Assembly (NCBI GenBank): GCA_949290445.1
Contig: CASERW010000018.1
Span: 1-46,746 of the forward strand
Length of the DNA: 46,746 nt
Origin: Aeriscardovia aeriphila
GTDB taxonomy: Bacteria; Actinomycetota; Actinomycetes; Actinomycetales; Bifidobacteriaceae
Reading direction: 5' to 3'
Shown one piece after another: positions 7,948 through 17,074 of the stretch. Both the position numbers and the translations under genes were made by a program. The notes under the pieces are model-generated. The model worked only from the letters and a program-made list of their open reading frames with translations, did no database searches and had not been told where the DNA came from. Position 1 is the stretch's first letter. Each line of letters begins with the position of its first letter.

Positions 7948-9033
7948 ATGACGGATACAACACAGTCATCTCGCGCTCGTGTTCAGCGCGAGAATGGTTT
8001 CTCTCATGGTCTGCTCACCCGTTCTCTTCTCGAGCTCGTGGGCACTTTCTTCGTGGTGATGGTTCTGCTCTCAGCATCATCGTGGGATCGTATTTCTGAT
8101 TCCTCCCTGATTCTGCCAGTGTTGGCAGCCTTTGTTGCTTATGCTGCTGCAGCCTATTTGACTGCTCCAGTCACTGGTGGCCACCTCAACCCTGCCGTTT
8201 CCCTGACTGCCGCTCTGACGGGCCGTTTGAAGTGGCTTGATTTCGTGGCTTACTGCGTGGCTCAAACCCTGGGTGGCATTCTGGCTGCTTTCACTATGAA
8301 GCCATTGTTCAACTTCATGGTCAGCACCTATAACCTGAAGGCTGGCGCTCAGAGCAAGCTGGAAACCAAGACGATGTGGGAGCTTGCCGCTAACCGTTAC
8401 GCTGAAGTGCAGACTCGTTTGGGCGGCACGATGGAAGCCGCTATCATCGTTGAGCTCGTGGCTACCCTGCTCATCACTGCTGTTGCTGTGAGCGCTTTGA
8501 AGCGTAATGGCCTTCCTCGCCGCAACTATGCTGTGGCTACTGGCTTGGCTTATGCTGCCGGCACGGTCATGACCTCCATGATTACCAATTCGGCTTTGAA
8601 CCCAGCTCGCGCTACTGGTTCTGCCATTCTGGCCAAGATCGATGGTGATGGTGAGGCTCTCACTGAGCTGTGGATCTTCTGGATTGTCCCGCTGCTGGCT
8701 GCTGCTGTTGTCGGTTTGATCGTCGTGTTGGCTGAGAACATGAAGCTTTCTGACGACTCTTCTGCCTCTTCTGACAAGGCTCAGGCTTCTGATGCCAAGG
8801 CTTCTGATGAGAAGGATAAGAAGAATTCTGATGATTCCGCTTCTGAGGGTGCTCAGCAGGTGAGCGACTCGGAAGATTCTCGCGATATCGCTGACTTCAA
8901 CAAGGTGATGCGCCAGGATACTGAAGAGGTGAGCCCAGAGCAGGCTGCTGCCTCTCAAGCTGCTGAAATGGCGGAGTCGACGAATATCGATTACTCCGAG
9001 TCTCATGGCGAGGATGCCGAAGAATCTGAGTAA
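7948..9033 (+). CDS. Aquaporin/glycerol-facilitator (MIP) channel with acidic tail
   Basis: This 361-residue membrane protein carries both hallmark half-helix motifs of the MIP family, GGHLNPAVSL (NPA at 81-83) and SALNPARATG (NPA at 218-220), with about six membrane helices between residues 28 and 266. It would pass water, glycerol or another small neutral solute across the cell membrane. Unusual for the family is a C-terminal extension of nearly 100 residues made almost only of Ser, Asp, Glu, Ala and Lys. A ribosome site AAAGG precedes the ATG at 7948. The gene stands alone, divergent from rluB and followed by a strong terminator. Water versus glycerol selectivity cannot be decided here. 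Confidence 0.92.
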   Translation: MTDTTQSSRARVQRENGFSHGLLTRSLLELVGTFFVVMVLLSASSWDRISDSSLILPVLAAFVAYAAAAYLTAPVTGGHLNPAVSLTAALTGRLKWLDFVAYCVAQTLGGILAAFTMKPLFNFMVSTYNLKAGAQSKLETKTMWELAANRYAEVQTRLGGTMEAAIIVELVATLLITAVAVSALKRNGLPRRNYAVATGLAYAAGTVMTSMITNSALNPARATGSAILAKIDGDGEALTELWIFWIVPLLAAAVVGLIVVLAENMKLSDDSSASSDKAQASDAKASDEKDKKNSDDSASEGAQQVSDSEDSRDIADFNKVMRQDTEEVSPEQAAASQAAEMAESTNIDYSESHGEDAEESE

Positions 9034-9066
9034 TTTCTCCAGATTATCAGTCTGTTGAAATCTCTG

Positions 9067-9092
9067 AAAAAAGCCGCTTTCGCGGCTTTTTT
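9067..9092. terminator. Bidirectional rho-independent terminator
   Basis: AAGCCGC and GCGGCTT arms with a four-base loop are flanked by A and T runs, so it works on both strands. It ends the MIP channel transcript and, from the other side, the minus-strand membrane protein gene. Confidence 0.92.
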
Positions 9093-9243
9093 CATATCTG
9101 CATGCAGCTCATTGCTGATTCACCTACGCTGTGCTCTGTTGGCGGCTGCGCATGTTTCTGCTATTGCACATGTTGTTGTGTTGTTACGCATGTTTCTCGC
9201 ACTGAGCATCGTGGTCGTGGTGTAGCTCAGCTTCACGCCTTCT

Positions 9244-9852
9244 TTAGGCGAGAATCCACAACACCGTCCAGTAGGTGAACGGGATGCCCAGCATCAGGCC
9301 AAAGCCGATGAAACAGTCGAAGAACACCGAGCGCACTTTCCACGGGGAATGCGAGCGAGCCAGCAAACGGATCAGTGCACTGGCACCTACCACTGCGGAG
9401 AGCAAACCAATTCCTGCTCCTGTTAATCCTGTTGCAGCAAGAAGGCCGGAGAGCACGACGAGAGCGGCAACCAGCCACTCGAACCACGGCTTACCCTCAT
9501 GCTTTTCAGAAACATACGGGTGCTTGTGACCAGTGATAAAGCTCTTCTCTTCAACTTCAGGGACAGGCGTGCTCTGTTCGGCGTTGTCCTCGTCATTGTT
9601 ATCACTCTCGTCGAGGCTGTTCTTTTCCAGGTCAACGTTATTACTGTCGAGATGTTTCTCGAGTGGGCCTTCCTTCTCACCGCGAGCGAGCTGCGCAAGA
9701 GAGGCATTCACCACCTTCTCCTCGTCGCTGTCAGGGCGCTGCTCAAAGCTCTCAGAACGCTGGTAATCGCGGTCAAGACGAGGTTCATCAGCATCGAAAC
9801 TCTGCTCATTGCGCTGTGTTGGTATGTTCTCGGCTGGCAAATTCTCACTCAT
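9244..9852 (-). CDS. Membrane protein with long acidic N-terminal region
   Basis: I do not recognise a named family. The 202-residue protein starts at the ATG at 9852 (ribosome site GAGGAG before it). Residues 1-125 are polar, rich in Glu, Asp, Asn and Ser and probably unfolded in the cytoplasm. Residues 133-170 hold two closely spaced hydrophobic segments (WLVAALVVLSGLLAATGLTG, then GIGLLSAVVGASALIRLLA). A third covers the C-terminus (DCFIGFGLMLGIPFTYWTVL). The spacing resembles small DUF3017-type actinobacterial membrane proteins. It overlaps the upstream PerM-like gene by eight bases, so both are made from one transcript. Confidence 0.7.
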   Translation of the reverse strand: MSENLPAENIPTQRNEQSFDADEPRLDRDYQRSESFEQRPDSDEEKVVNASLAQLARGEKEGPLEKHLDSNNVDLEKNSLDESDNNDEDNAEQSTPVPEVEEKSFITGHKHPYVSEKHEGKPWFEWLVAALVVLSGLLAATGLTGAGIGLLSAVVGASALIRLLARSHSPWKVRSVFFDCFIGFGLMLGIPFTYWTVLWILA

Positions 9853-11479
9853 GGGCACTCTCCTCGTCCACATCATGAATATGCTCGCTCGCCACTACTC
9901 GCTTTTTCACCTCGCTGGCGTGGAATGGAATAGTTCCATCGCCACTCACCTGCGGGCGTTTCTCAAACGACAATCGCTTACTCGGCTCGTCATACTCAGT
10001 ATCCGCGCTGTGAGCCAGCACAGAGCTCACCGTCGCAGAAGAGTGCACGTGACCTTGCGCATTCTGGCGCTGTGCACTCTGCCCTTGTGCACTGCGGTAG
10101 CGGTAGATTACCACCGCACGAATAGCAATAATCACAAGGCTGACTACTACGAGAATCAAGCTGATGTCAGCAAACACCTGCCACCACGGATGCAGTAGTA
10201 CAGGAAGTTGGTGTACAGCGCCTACTGAGGCTAAGTTGCGCGAGCCCAATCCACCCGAAGAGAGCGCAATCAGCACCCACCCCACAGCGGCGCAAGCGCC
10301 CACAACAGCGAGCTGGTTGACGATAGGAAGAATCAACACCACGAGGCAGGTTGGGATGAGGCGCGAAGAATACTGATAATCTCGAGCGCTAATGCGAACC
10401 AAGGCGACAACCCAACGGCGAATGATGAGCCTTAATTGCCACAAGCTATCGCAGGCAGCGAGCAAAGCCACCAGCAGACCGACCATCGGCAGAAGCGTTT
10501 GGCCCAGCGCCGGCAGAGGGTCAGGAATGTAGCCAAATACAGGGATCAGCGGCAGGTTGCGCGTGCTGAGGGCCGCAAGGGAGAAAGTGCCGAGGGCCCC
10601 GACGCTGAGCATGCCACCCAGCGCCCACACGAGTGCGTACACCAGATAGTTGGGCAGCCACAGCAAGAGCAGCAGTGCCAACACGATACGAGGTGCGCCA
10701 CTCACCGCAGTCTGCTTCCACAGAAGGTCGGCTGTGTGGTGGCCGGCGATGAGCCAGTACACCCACACCCCGGCGGACAGCAGTGACAAGCCAATCAGGG
10801 CGATACGCAGCTGGCGCACTACCAAGTTGGGTACGCGGGCGAGAGCTTGAGCGCAGGCTTTGAGTGCGCGGCGAACAGTGAGAGGCGGCAAGCTATCTAA
10901 GCGCTTATCCGCCTCAGGTTCAGGGAAGAAAGTGTCGGAAAGTTGTGGCAAAGTGGCGAGCCAGGGCTGGTAGAGTTCCTTCCAGACGCGATGTACAGCA
11001 ATAACCAGTACAATGGCGAGGAAGAGGACGAAGGAGTGGCCAATCACGCTGTTCATCTGAGATTGCTGAGAAGTTTCCAAAGCACGAGCGAGCATGAGCC
11101 AGGAGCCCAGCCAGCCCAAAGCGGCCAGAGGAATTTGGCTCAGGTTTCTTACGCGCAAGCTCAAAAAGATTGCCAGGCTGAGAAGGAAGGCGATCATCGT
11201 TGCAAGCAGAGGTGGAACTGAGATGATCACTCCCCCAAAATTCACCGGAAGTGCGAGGGAAAGCTTGATAATGTCCCAGCCGCCGACCACTGCTTGAGCG
11301 GCACCTGATTTCGCGTTTGTGGTCGTGACGACGACGAGCGCGCAACTGATGAAAGCGAGGGCGAAGAGTGCGAGGGGCGCGAGGAATGCGGCGACGAGGG
11401 CGCGCCAGGCTCCTGATGCGAGGTTAGTGAGGTCAAATTGCAACGAACTGCGCTTCGTTGAGCGTTCTACTTGTGCCAT
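9845..11479 (-). CDS. Multi-pass membrane protein, DUF6350/PerM-like
   Basis: This 544-residue protein has about ten or more hydrophobic segments and a polar C-terminal tail after residue 480. It matches the actinobacterial DUF6350 family, whose mycobacterial member PerM supports cell division under stress; that role is family knowledge, not visible here. The start chosen is the ATG at 11479, because GGAGGTTAT lies directly before it; the frame is open further upstream but without a ribosome site. The N-terminus MAQVERSTKRSSLQFDLTNL is cytoplasmic and basic. The gene is coupled to the downstream membrane protein by an eight-base overlap. Confidence 0.72.
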   Translation of the reverse strand: MAQVERSTKRSSLQFDLTNLASGAWRALVAAFLAPLALFALAFISCALVVVTTTNAKSGAAQAVVGGWDIIKLSLALPVNFGGVIISVPPLLATMIAFLLSLAIFLSLRVRNLSQIPLAALGWLGSWLMLARALETSQQSQMNSVIGHSFVLFLAIVLVIAVHRVWKELYQPWLATLPQLSDTFFPEPEADKRLDSLPPLTVRRALKACAQALARVPNLVVRQLRIALIGLSLLSAGVWVYWLIAGHHTADLLWKQTAVSGAPRIVLALLLLLWLPNYLVYALVWALGGMLSVGALGTFSLAALSTRNLPLIPVFGYIPDPLPALGQTLLPMVGLLVALLAACDSLWQLRLIIRRWVVALVRISARDYQYSSRLIPTCLVVLILPIVNQLAVVGACAAVGWVLIALSSGGLGSRNLASVGAVHQLPVLLHPWWQVFADISLILVVVSLVIIAIRAVVIYRYRSAQGQSAQRQNAQGHVHSSATVSSVLAHSADTEYDEPSKRLSFEKRPQVSGDGTIPFHASEVKKRVVASEHIHDVDEESAHE

Positions 11480-11527
11480 ATAACCTCCGAACCTGTGATC
11501 CCTGAATATTCTAGGCGAGAACCCAGG

Positions 11528-11582
11528 TGAATACAAAAATGCCGCTCTCACACAAAGCCGCCTGAATACAAAAATGCCGCTC
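11528..11582. repeat. Direct repeat of 20 bases, period 35
   Basis: TGAATACAAAAATGCCGCTC occurs at 11528-11547 and again at 11563-11582. Read on the minus strand, each copy is AGCGGCATTTTTG, the 3' half of a terminator. Together with the inverted repeat to its right this looks like a terminator whose 3' half was duplicated. Confidence 0.8.
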
Positions 11583-11667
11583 ACTCGTAACGCCCACCCG
11601 GGCTCATCATTTGCAATATCGCAAATAAGAAGAAAGGATGATGAGCCTAGCGCCACGAGAAGCGGCA
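11575..11667. repeat. Long imperfect inverted repeat between apt and the PerM-like gene
   Basis: Three pairs of arms are nested: TGCCGCT/AGCGGCA (11575-11581 and 11661-11667), CTCGT/ACGAG (11584-11588 and 11655-11659) and GGCTCATCAT/ATGATGAGCC (11601-11610 and 11638-11647). The centre holds an 18-base near-palindrome ATTTGC-AATATC-GCAAAT (11609-11626). On the minus strand the structure ends in a T-run, so it may terminate the apt transcript. It could also be a relic of a small non-coding mobile element. Confidence 0.6.
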
Positions 11668-11683
11668 CTCTTCAAGTCTACAG

Positions 11684-11719
11684 CATTTTCGCTGCCATTT
11701 TCGCTGCCATTTTCACTGC
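11684..11719. repeat. Three tandem copies of a 12-base unit
   Basis: CATTTTCGCTGC is present twice perfectly and once with one change. It lies downstream of apt in non-coding DNA. Confidence 0.8.
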
Positions 11720-11790
11720 TTTCTGCACTTTATTTTGTCGCAGTTCTGTATTTATCACAGTTCGGCAGCGAGCATATGAGCCACAACAGC

Positions 11791-12390
11791 TCAGGCTGGC
11801 ATGCCCATCAGCACGGAGATGGGATAGTCGCCCAATGCCTTGCGCCCTGGCAGGCCATCCAACTCCATGACGAAGGAGTAGCCTGCAACATGAGCACCTG
11901 CCTGCTTGAGAAGGTCCTCAGCAGCTGCAGCGGTACCACCGGTGGCAATCAAATCATCGACGATGAGAACACGATCACCTTTGTGGATGGTGTTCTTCTC
12001 GATTTCGATAGCCGCCTTACCGTACTCGAGTGTGTACTCCTGGTGGTAAACCTCAGGAGGAAGCTTGCCAGCCTTGCGGAATGGGATGAAGCCCTTGCCC
12101 AGCTTGAGGGCGAGTGGAGCACCGATCAGGAAGCCGCGAGATTCCAAACCACCAATGTAGTCGAAATCATCCAAAGACACTGGCAAAGCCTGAGCCAAGG
12201 CGTTGATGAGCAGCGCGTATGCTCGAGCGTCGGCCAAAACAGGAACAAAGTCGCGGAAAAGAATGTTCTTTGCCGGGAACCCAGGAATGGTGCGGAACAG
12301 GGAGATCAGGTAGTTACGATCTCCTTCCGCCATCTTGTTCAAGCCCTCCAGACGAAGGCCTTTGGTGGTGAGTTCTGCGGAATCTGCCAT
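11791..12390 (-). CDS. apt: Adenine phosphoribosyltransferase
   Basis: The enzyme salvages adenine to AMP using PRPP in the cytoplasm. The 199-residue protein matches the family length with a short extra N-terminus. The PRPP-binding loop VLIVDDLIATGGTAAAA lies near residues 142-158, and GGLESRGFLIGAPLALKLG near 79-97 is the usual purine-PRTase segment. The gene follows yajC with an 18-base gap on the same strand, so it is co-transcribed with yajC and probably ruvB. Downstream is the complex inverted repeat that may end the transcript. The call is firm. Confidence 0.96.
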   Translation of the reverse strand: MADSAELTTKGLRLEGLNKMAEGDRNYLISLFRTIPGFPAKNILFRDFVPVLADARAYALLINALAQALPVSLDDFDYIGGLESRGFLIGAPLALKLGKGFIPFRKAGKLPPEVYHQEYTLEYGKAAIEIEKNTIHKGDRVLIVDDLIATGGTAAAAEDLLKQAGAHVAGYSFVMELDGLPGRKALGDYPISVLMGMPA

Positions 12391-12408
12391 ACGGGATCTC
12401 TCCTCGTC

Positions 12409-12849
12409 TCACTCGTTCTTGTAATCCTCAGAAGTCAGCTTTTCGTTGGCTTCCACAGGTTCTTGCTTGCTAGCCGCGTCTGCCTGGTTTGACTCGCTGG
12501 CGTGAGCAGCTTGCTCTTCAAGATTTTCACTGTTCTGAGAATCTTCAGCAGGAGCATCCTCATCAGCGTAGTGAGGGACGACAGGAGCCTGGCGAATGGA
12601 CTGCACGCGCATGCGCAGCTTGGTACCTTCAGAGTCGATGACGACCTGATCATGAGCAATATCAGCTTCAACAACAGTTCCGATGATTCCGCCGATGGTA
12701 GCGACTTCATCACCTGGCTGAAGGTTATTGAGCCAATTCTCTTGCTCTTGCTGACGCTTACGCTGCTTACGAGTGGAAAGCCACATAAATAGGATGAGGA
12801 CAGCAATAATGACAACCATAAAGAGGTTGTTCAAAAGAGCTGGGTTCAC
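12409..12849 (-). CDS. yajC: Preprotein translocase subunit YajC
   Basis: YajC is the small accessory membrane protein of the Sec-SecDF translocase. The 146-residue protein has a single N-terminal membrane helix (NLFMVVIIAVLILFMWLS, about 7-24), then the basic KQRKRQQEQENWLNNLQPGD segment and the family motif GDEVATIGGIIGTV. The C-terminal 50 residues are an acidic, unstructured extension. The start is a GTG at 12849 preceded by AAGGAG. Here secD and secF do not follow; apt does. YajC next to ruvB is a common order in bacteria. Confidence 0.93.
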   Translation of the reverse strand: MNPALLNNLFMVVIIAVLILFMWLSTRKQRKRQQEQENWLNNLQPGDEVATIGGIIGTVVEADIAHDQVVIDSEGTKLRMRVQSIRQAPVVPHYADEDAPAEDSQNSENLEEQAAHASESNQADAASKQEPVEANEKLTSEDYKNE

Positions 12850-13062
12850 AATAGTCTCCTTTAATCACTACGCCCACCATCAGTGGGTCACTCATTCAGG
12901 GTAACGCACTAAGCAGACGCTCGCGGCTTTTCGTAACCTTCTCGCAACTTTTGCGCGACGAGCGCACTCACCGTCTGCCGCGCCGACCACACCGTCTGTC
13001 GCACCGGCTACACAGCGTGAGCGCGCCGTCCGCACAGCTAGAGCGCGCACCACAACGCACAA
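12850..13062. other. Gap between ruvB and yajC with short GC-rich repeats
   Basis: About 210 bases between two same-strand genes. It contains repeated words such as CACCGTCTG and GAGCGCGC but no clear terminator or gene. It could hold a promoter for yajC-apt. Confidence 0.4.
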
Positions 13063-14241
13063 CTAGAACAGTGGCTTCTGGCCTTGCGAAGGGTTGGGCA
13101 GAGCAACTCCCAAATGCTTCCACGCTTTCTCGGTTGCCACACGGCCTTTGGGTGTACGAATCATGAAACCTTGACGCACCAAATACGGCTCACACACCGT
13201 TTCGATAGTCTCAGCTTCCTCTCCCACCATCGAAGCGAGGTTCTTAATGCCAACCGGCCTGCCCTTAAAGCGCTTTACCATTGCCTCCAAAACGGCGATA
13301 TCCAAGCGGTCCAAGCCTTCCGAATCGATCTGGTAGAGCTGCAAAGCCGCCTTCACCGCGCTCTCCTCAATATGGTCCAGCTCATGCACCACAGCCCAGT
13401 CACGCACACGCCTGAGCAGTCGGTTCGCAATTCGCGGCGTACCCCTCGAGCGCAGGGACAGCTCGCGGGCTGCTTGCTCATTAATGCTCACACCCAACAC
13501 TTGGGCAGAACGTTGGATGAGCTTTTGCAGCTCGGAAGCTGGGTAGTAATCCAGATTGGCAGTAAAGCCGAATCGTGCGCGCAAAGGTGCAGGCAGCATA
13601 CCTTCCCTCGTCGTCGCACCCACCACGGTAAAACGCGGCAAAGTCAGAGGAATAGAAGAAGCACCAGCACCCTTGCCGATCACCACGTCGACACGGAAAT
13701 CCTCCATAGCAATGTAGAGCATCTCCTCCGCCGTGTGAGGAAGGCGGTGAATCTCATCAATGAAGAGAACCTCGCCCTCCTCCATCGAGGACAGAATGGA
13801 AGCAAGGTCACCAGGGTGCTGCACGGCAGGGCCAGAAGTGACGCGCAGGGACACTCCCAACTCGTGAGCAACAATCATGGCCAAAGTGGTTTTACCCAGG
13901 CCTGGAGGCCCGGCAAGAAGAATATGGTCCGGCGGAACCTCACGCTTAATGGCAGCATCCAAGAACAGGCGCAACTGCTCCTTGAGCAGAGGCTGACCGA
14001 CAAAACTGTCGAGCGTGTTCGGGCGCAGCTCCTCATCACTCAAACGCTCTTCCGGCTGCGATTGAGCGGACACTGTTCGCAATGATTCTTCGCGAGCATT
14101 CTGATTATTTACCGTATCAGCTGCCCCGTTTTCCTCATACTGCGGCAAGCTTGCACCCGGGGCGAAAGGGTTGTAATTGAGCGTTGCTCCAGCATCTGGC
14201 ACGAACTGCGGCTCAGGAGCTTTGCGCGATGCACGACTCAC
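13063..14241 (-). CDS. ruvB: Holliday junction branch migration ATPase RuvB
   Basis: RuvB is the hexameric AAA+ motor that drives Holliday junction migration with RuvA. The 392-residue protein has an N-terminal extension of about 70 residues compared with the typical 330-350. It then carries [18 protein letters not shown], Walker [10 protein letters not shown] (about 131-139), Walker [11 protein letters not shown], the sensor [18 protein letters not shown], and the C-terminal winged helix with [17 protein letters not shown]. The GTG start at 14241 overlaps the ruvA stop by four bases, so translation is coupled. The order ruvC-ruvA-ruvB is standard in actinobacteria. Confidence 0.97.
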   Translation of the reverse strand: MSRASRKAPEPQFVPDAGATLNYNPFAPGASLPQYEENGAADTVNNQNAREESLRTVSAQSQPEERLSDEELRPNTLDSFVGQPLLKEQLRLFLDAAIKREVPPDHILLAGPPGLGKTTLAMIVAHELGVSLRVTSGPAVQHPGDLASILSSMEEGEVLFIDEIHRLPHTAEEMLYIAMEDFRVDVVIGKGAGASSIPLTLPRFTVVGATTREGMLPAPLRARFGFTANLDYYPASELQKLIQRSAQVLGVSINEQAARELSLRSRGTPRIANRLLRRVRDWAVVHELDHIEESAVKAALQLYQIDSEGLDRLDIAVLEAMVKRFKGRPVGIKNLASMVGEEAETIETVCEPYLVRQGFMIRTPKGRVATEKAWKHLGVALPNPSQGQKPLF

Positions 14242-14852
14242 TTCTGCCTCCTTCCGATGTACGACAGAGTTTCGCGAAGAACAGTAGCAACCTCAGCGCT
14301 GGGCACATCCACCTCGAAACCATGCTGTTGCATGACGGCGTTCAAAGCATCCTTCGCTGTATCCGGCCTAATCCCCAAACCATCCAACCCTTGAAGAATG
14401 GTGGTCATGCCATCGGGCAAAGCTGCAGGAGCAGAAGCGGACGCATCCGCAACACCGTCGAGCTTGCCAGTCAGTTCCACAATAATTTTCTGTGCCATAC
14501 GCTTGCCCACACCAGGAGCTTTGGATAGTGCAGTCACGTCCTGCGAGGCAACCGCAGTGCTAATCCCCTCAACACCACAGGTCGAAAGCAGAGAGAGTGC
14601 AGCTTTCGGACCTACGCCCGACACTTTTTGCAAGCGTAAGAACACTTCCCTCTCATTGGTGGAAGTGAAACCGTAGAGAGTCAGCGCATCCTGAGTCAGA
14701 GCCATATGCGTGAAGACCGTTTCTTCCCGGCCTTCCCTCAAACGCGCAAGGTCCGTATGAGGCATATGAACGCCGAAACCAATGCCATTGCAATCAATAA
14801 CGGCACTATCTGGGCCAATACTGGCCACCAAACCGGTAAGTTGTGCGATCAT
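14238..14852 (-). CDS. ruvA: Holliday junction DNA helicase subunit RuvA
   Basis: RuvA binds four-way junctions as a tetramer and positions RuvB. The 204-residue protein begins [20 protein letters not shown], the usual OB-fold domain. It then has the helix-hairpin-helix pair ([20 protein letters not shown] and [20 protein letters not shown], about 73-130), and a C-terminal three-helix domain contacting RuvB. The ribosome site AAGGAGGGTG lies just before the ATG at 14852. It overlaps ruvB by four bases and follows ruvC after 36 bases. Confidence 0.97.
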   Translation of the reverse strand: MIAQLTGLVASIGPDSAVIDCNGIGFGVHMPHTDLARLREGREETVFTHMALTQDALTLYGFTSTNEREVFLRLQKVSGVGPKAALSLLSTCGVEGISTAVASQDVTALSKAPGVGKRMAQKIIVELTGKLDGVADASASAPAALPDGMTTILQGLDGLGIRPDTAKDALNAVMQQHGFEVDVPSAEVATVLRETLSYIGRRQK

Positions 14853-14888
14853 ACACCCTCCTTCGAACTTGTGTTCGATTATATCAGG

Positions 14889-15476
14889 TTACATACCGCG
14901 ACCGTGCATGCGCGATTTATTCTGCTGTTGCTTCTTCAACGCTTCCGCCCATTGCCGTTGCGCAGGCGTGAGGTGCTGTTCTCTCTCCCCTCCTTGCAAC
15001 TCGCCGGCAGGGTGCAGAGCATGAGTAATCGCCTGAGCAAGCGCATCCGCAGCATCTGGTGGGTCTGGCAGCTTGTTGAGGTTGAGAATTCGCGCCACCA
15101 TTCTCTCCACCTGAAGCTTGTCGGCCTTTCCGTTGCCGGTCACCGCGAGCTTGACTTGGCTAGGAGTGTGCACAGCAACAGGGATAGAACGCTGGGCCGC
15201 GGCTACCATGGCGAGGCCAGCTACCTGCGCTGTACCCAACACAGTGTTGATATTATGCTGAGCGAAAACTTGCTCGATGGACACCACGTCGGGAACGAAC
15301 TCATCCATCTTGGCGTTTAATCCTTCCCAGATTGTCAGCAGACGCAGATCCTGGGAAACGTCGATACTGGAACGAATAACATCGACGTGAATAAAAGAAA
15401 GCCGGCGGTATGCGCCGGCTTCAATAACCCCGACCCCACAACGAGTGAGTCCAGGGTCAACACCAAGGATAATCAA
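14889..15476 (-). CDS. ruvC: Crossover junction endodeoxyribonuclease RuvC
   Basis: RuvC cuts Holliday junctions as a dimer using two metal ions. The 195-residue protein shows the acidic catalytic residues in order: [12 protein letters not shown] (Asp near 6), [11 protein letters not shown] (Glu near 67) and [15 protein letters not shown] (Asp pair near 138-142). The start is a TTG at 15476 with a GAGGACTGAG ribosome site; it begins two bases after the yebC stop, so the genes are tightly linked. The C-terminus has an extra basic Gln-rich tail. Confidence 0.96.
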   Translation of the reverse strand: MIILGVDPGLTRCGVGVIEAGAYRRLSFIHVDVIRSSIDVSQDLRLLTIWEGLNAKMDEFVPDVVSIEQVFAQHNINTVLGTAQVAGLAMVAAAQRSIPVAVHTPSQVKLAVTGNGKADKLQVERMVARILNLNKLPDPPDAADALAQAITHALHPAGELQGGEREQHLTPAQRQWAEALKKQQQNKSRMHGRGM

Positions 15477-15477
15477 C

Positions 15478-16236
15478 TCAGTCCTCGTCCTCGAGAGCAG
15501 CCATCACATCGTCATCGGCCGTCCAGTTGGAGTAAATATTCTGAACATCATCGAGGTCATCGAGAGCGTCGATAAGCTTGGTGACCTTCTTAGCAGCATC
15601 GAGGTCCAGGCTGACCTTGTTTGCAGCAACCATCACGGACTCGGAAGAATCGTGGTCGAAGCCAGCGTCGGTGAGAGCCTTGGTGACATCAGAGAGCAGG
15701 GATGGCTCGGTGATGACGGTGTACACGTCACCGTTATCCTCAACATCCTCAGCACCGGCTTCAGCAGCTGCCTCGAAGAGCTGATCGTAATCAACACCTT
15801 CGGAAGCAACTTCGATTTCGCCCTTACGAGAGAAATTGAAGCTCACGGAACCGGTAGTAGCAAGCGAGCCACCGTTCTTGGAGAGGGTGGTGCGCACGTC
15901 TGCTGCTGCACGGTTACGGTTATCGGTCAAGCATTCGATGATCAGGCCTACGCCGTTTGGTGCGTAGCCTTCGTACACGATGCTCTCGTAGTTGGCGCCA
16001 CCGGCTTCAGCACCCGAACCGCGCTTGATTGCACGGGTGATGTTGTCAGCTGGGACGGAGTTCTTCTTCGCCTTGTTCACAGCCTCGAACAAGGCTGCGT
16101 TACCAGCGAGATCGCCACCACCCTGACGGGCTGCGATTTCGATGTTCTTGACGAGCTTGGCGAAGAGCTTGCCGCGCTTAGCGTCGATTGCCGCCTTCTT
16201 GTGCTTAGTGGTGGCCCACTTGGAATGTCCTGACAT
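15478..16236 (-). CDS. yebC: YebC/PmpR-family translational or transcriptional regulator
   Basis: The 252-residue protein starts [20 protein letters not shown], the family signature, at the ATG at 16236 (ribosome site GAGGAG). Later segments [31 protein letters not shown] and [19 protein letters not shown] are equally typical. The C-terminal third is acidic. Family members act as DNA-binding regulators in some bacteria; recent work links others to relief of ribosome stalling at proline runs. Neither role can be chosen here. It heads the yebC-ruvC-ruvA-ruvB cluster, a common actinobacterial arrangement. Confidence 0.95.
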   Translation of the reverse strand: MSGHSKWATTKHKKAAIDAKRGKLFAKLVKNIEIAARQGGGDLAGNAALFEAVNKAKKNSVPADNITRAIKRGSGAEAGGANYESIVYEGYAPNGVGLIIECLTDNRNRAAADVRTTLSKNGGSLATTGSVSFNFSRKGEIEVASEGVDYDQLFEAAAEAGAEDVEDNGDVYTVITEPSLLSDVTKALTDAGFDHDSSESVMVAANKVSLDLDAAKKVTKLIDALDDLDDVQNIYSNWTADDDVMAALEDED

Positions 16237-16369
16237 GGCGCTCCTCAAAGTAAATGAATAAAAGTCCTACAAGAGTATAACGACGTTGCCGGACTCAGGC
16301 GCAACTTTCACACCTGAGCTCGGCAAACGTCTGAAATTCAACGCTCAGCTGCGAGCTCAACGCGTATTA

Positions 16370-17074
16370 TTACCGCTCAGAAGGGAAGATATCGCTTTCT
16401 GGCGTAACAGCAGGAGCTGGGCTTTCGTAGCCTGCTAATCTGGAGAACTCCTCAGCATACGCATCACGCTGGTTGCTCAGCAAAACAGGCATAGTACGGG
16501 TTTGAGCGATAATCGGCATGAAATTCGAGTCGCCATTCCAGCGAGGAACAACATGCTGATGCAGATGCGAGGCAACTCCTGCACCTGCCACTTCGCCCTG
16601 ATTTACACCGATATTCATGCCATCCGGGTGAGAAACATGCGAGATAACGCGCATTGCCAAAACGGTGGCGCGCTCGAACTCTTGCAGCTCCTCGTCGGTC
16701 AAGTCGGTGAGAAGGCCGACATGACGGTTAGGGCAGATCATCAGGTGACCCGTATTGTACGGGTAGAGGTTCATGATGGCAAAAACCTTCTCGCCCCTCC
16801 AGATTATCAGTCCGTCACTATCGGCTTTCGCCTGTGCCGCGCAAAACGGGCACGGTTTACTCGCCTTCGGCTCGTGCGATCCGGCTTGTTCGGGCGCATC
16901 CGAATGTGCAGAACTGTTAATCTCGGTGTGGTGAGAGGCCTGAGAACGGGAAAACTTCCCGTTTCCCAAGACGTAAGCCATGCGCTGCGGAGTCCACAAG
17001 CGCTCATAGCCGTCCTCTTGGGGCGGGAAGTTATCCGCAGAATCGATACGAATATCGCTCATATACCAGCTCAC
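16370..17074 (-). CDS. HIT-family hydrolase, likely AP4A phosphorylase
   Basis: This 234-residue protein of the histidine-triad superfamily cleaves or phosphorolyses dinucleoside polyphosphates. The triad [10 protein letters not shown] lies near residue 168, preceded by [17 protein letters not shown] strands and a Cys pair, CPFCAA (75-80), that could bind zinc. The actinobacterial AP4A phosphorylase group has this longer N-terminus. Two starts are possible: GTG at 17074, overlapping the thrS stop by four bases, or ATG at 17062; neither has a strong ribosome site. The gene following thrS is the usual actinobacterial order. One copy of the dispersed octamer falls inside it and forces a rare ATA codon. 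Confidence 0.87.
   Translation of the reverse strand: MSWYMSDIRIDSADNFPPQEDGYERLWTPQRMAYVLGNGKFSRSQASHHTEINSSAHSDAPEQAGSHEPKASKPCPFCAAQAKADSDGLIIWRGEKVFAIMNLYPYNTGHLMICPNRHVGLLTDLTDEELQEFERATVLAMRVISHVSHPDGMNIGVNQGEVAGAGVASHLHQHVVPRWNGDSNFMPIIAQTRTMPVLLSNQRDAYAEEFSRLAGYESPAPAVTPESDIFPSER

Noticed and set aside
11684..11719. The tandem 12-base repeats as a CRISPR array
   Set aside because: Copies are contiguous without spacers, and no cas gene is in the window.
11638..12492. A 284-codon plus-strand frame over apt and yajC starting next to AGAAAGG
   Set aside because: The apparent ribosome site touches the start codon, and the frame lies over two certain genes on the other strand.
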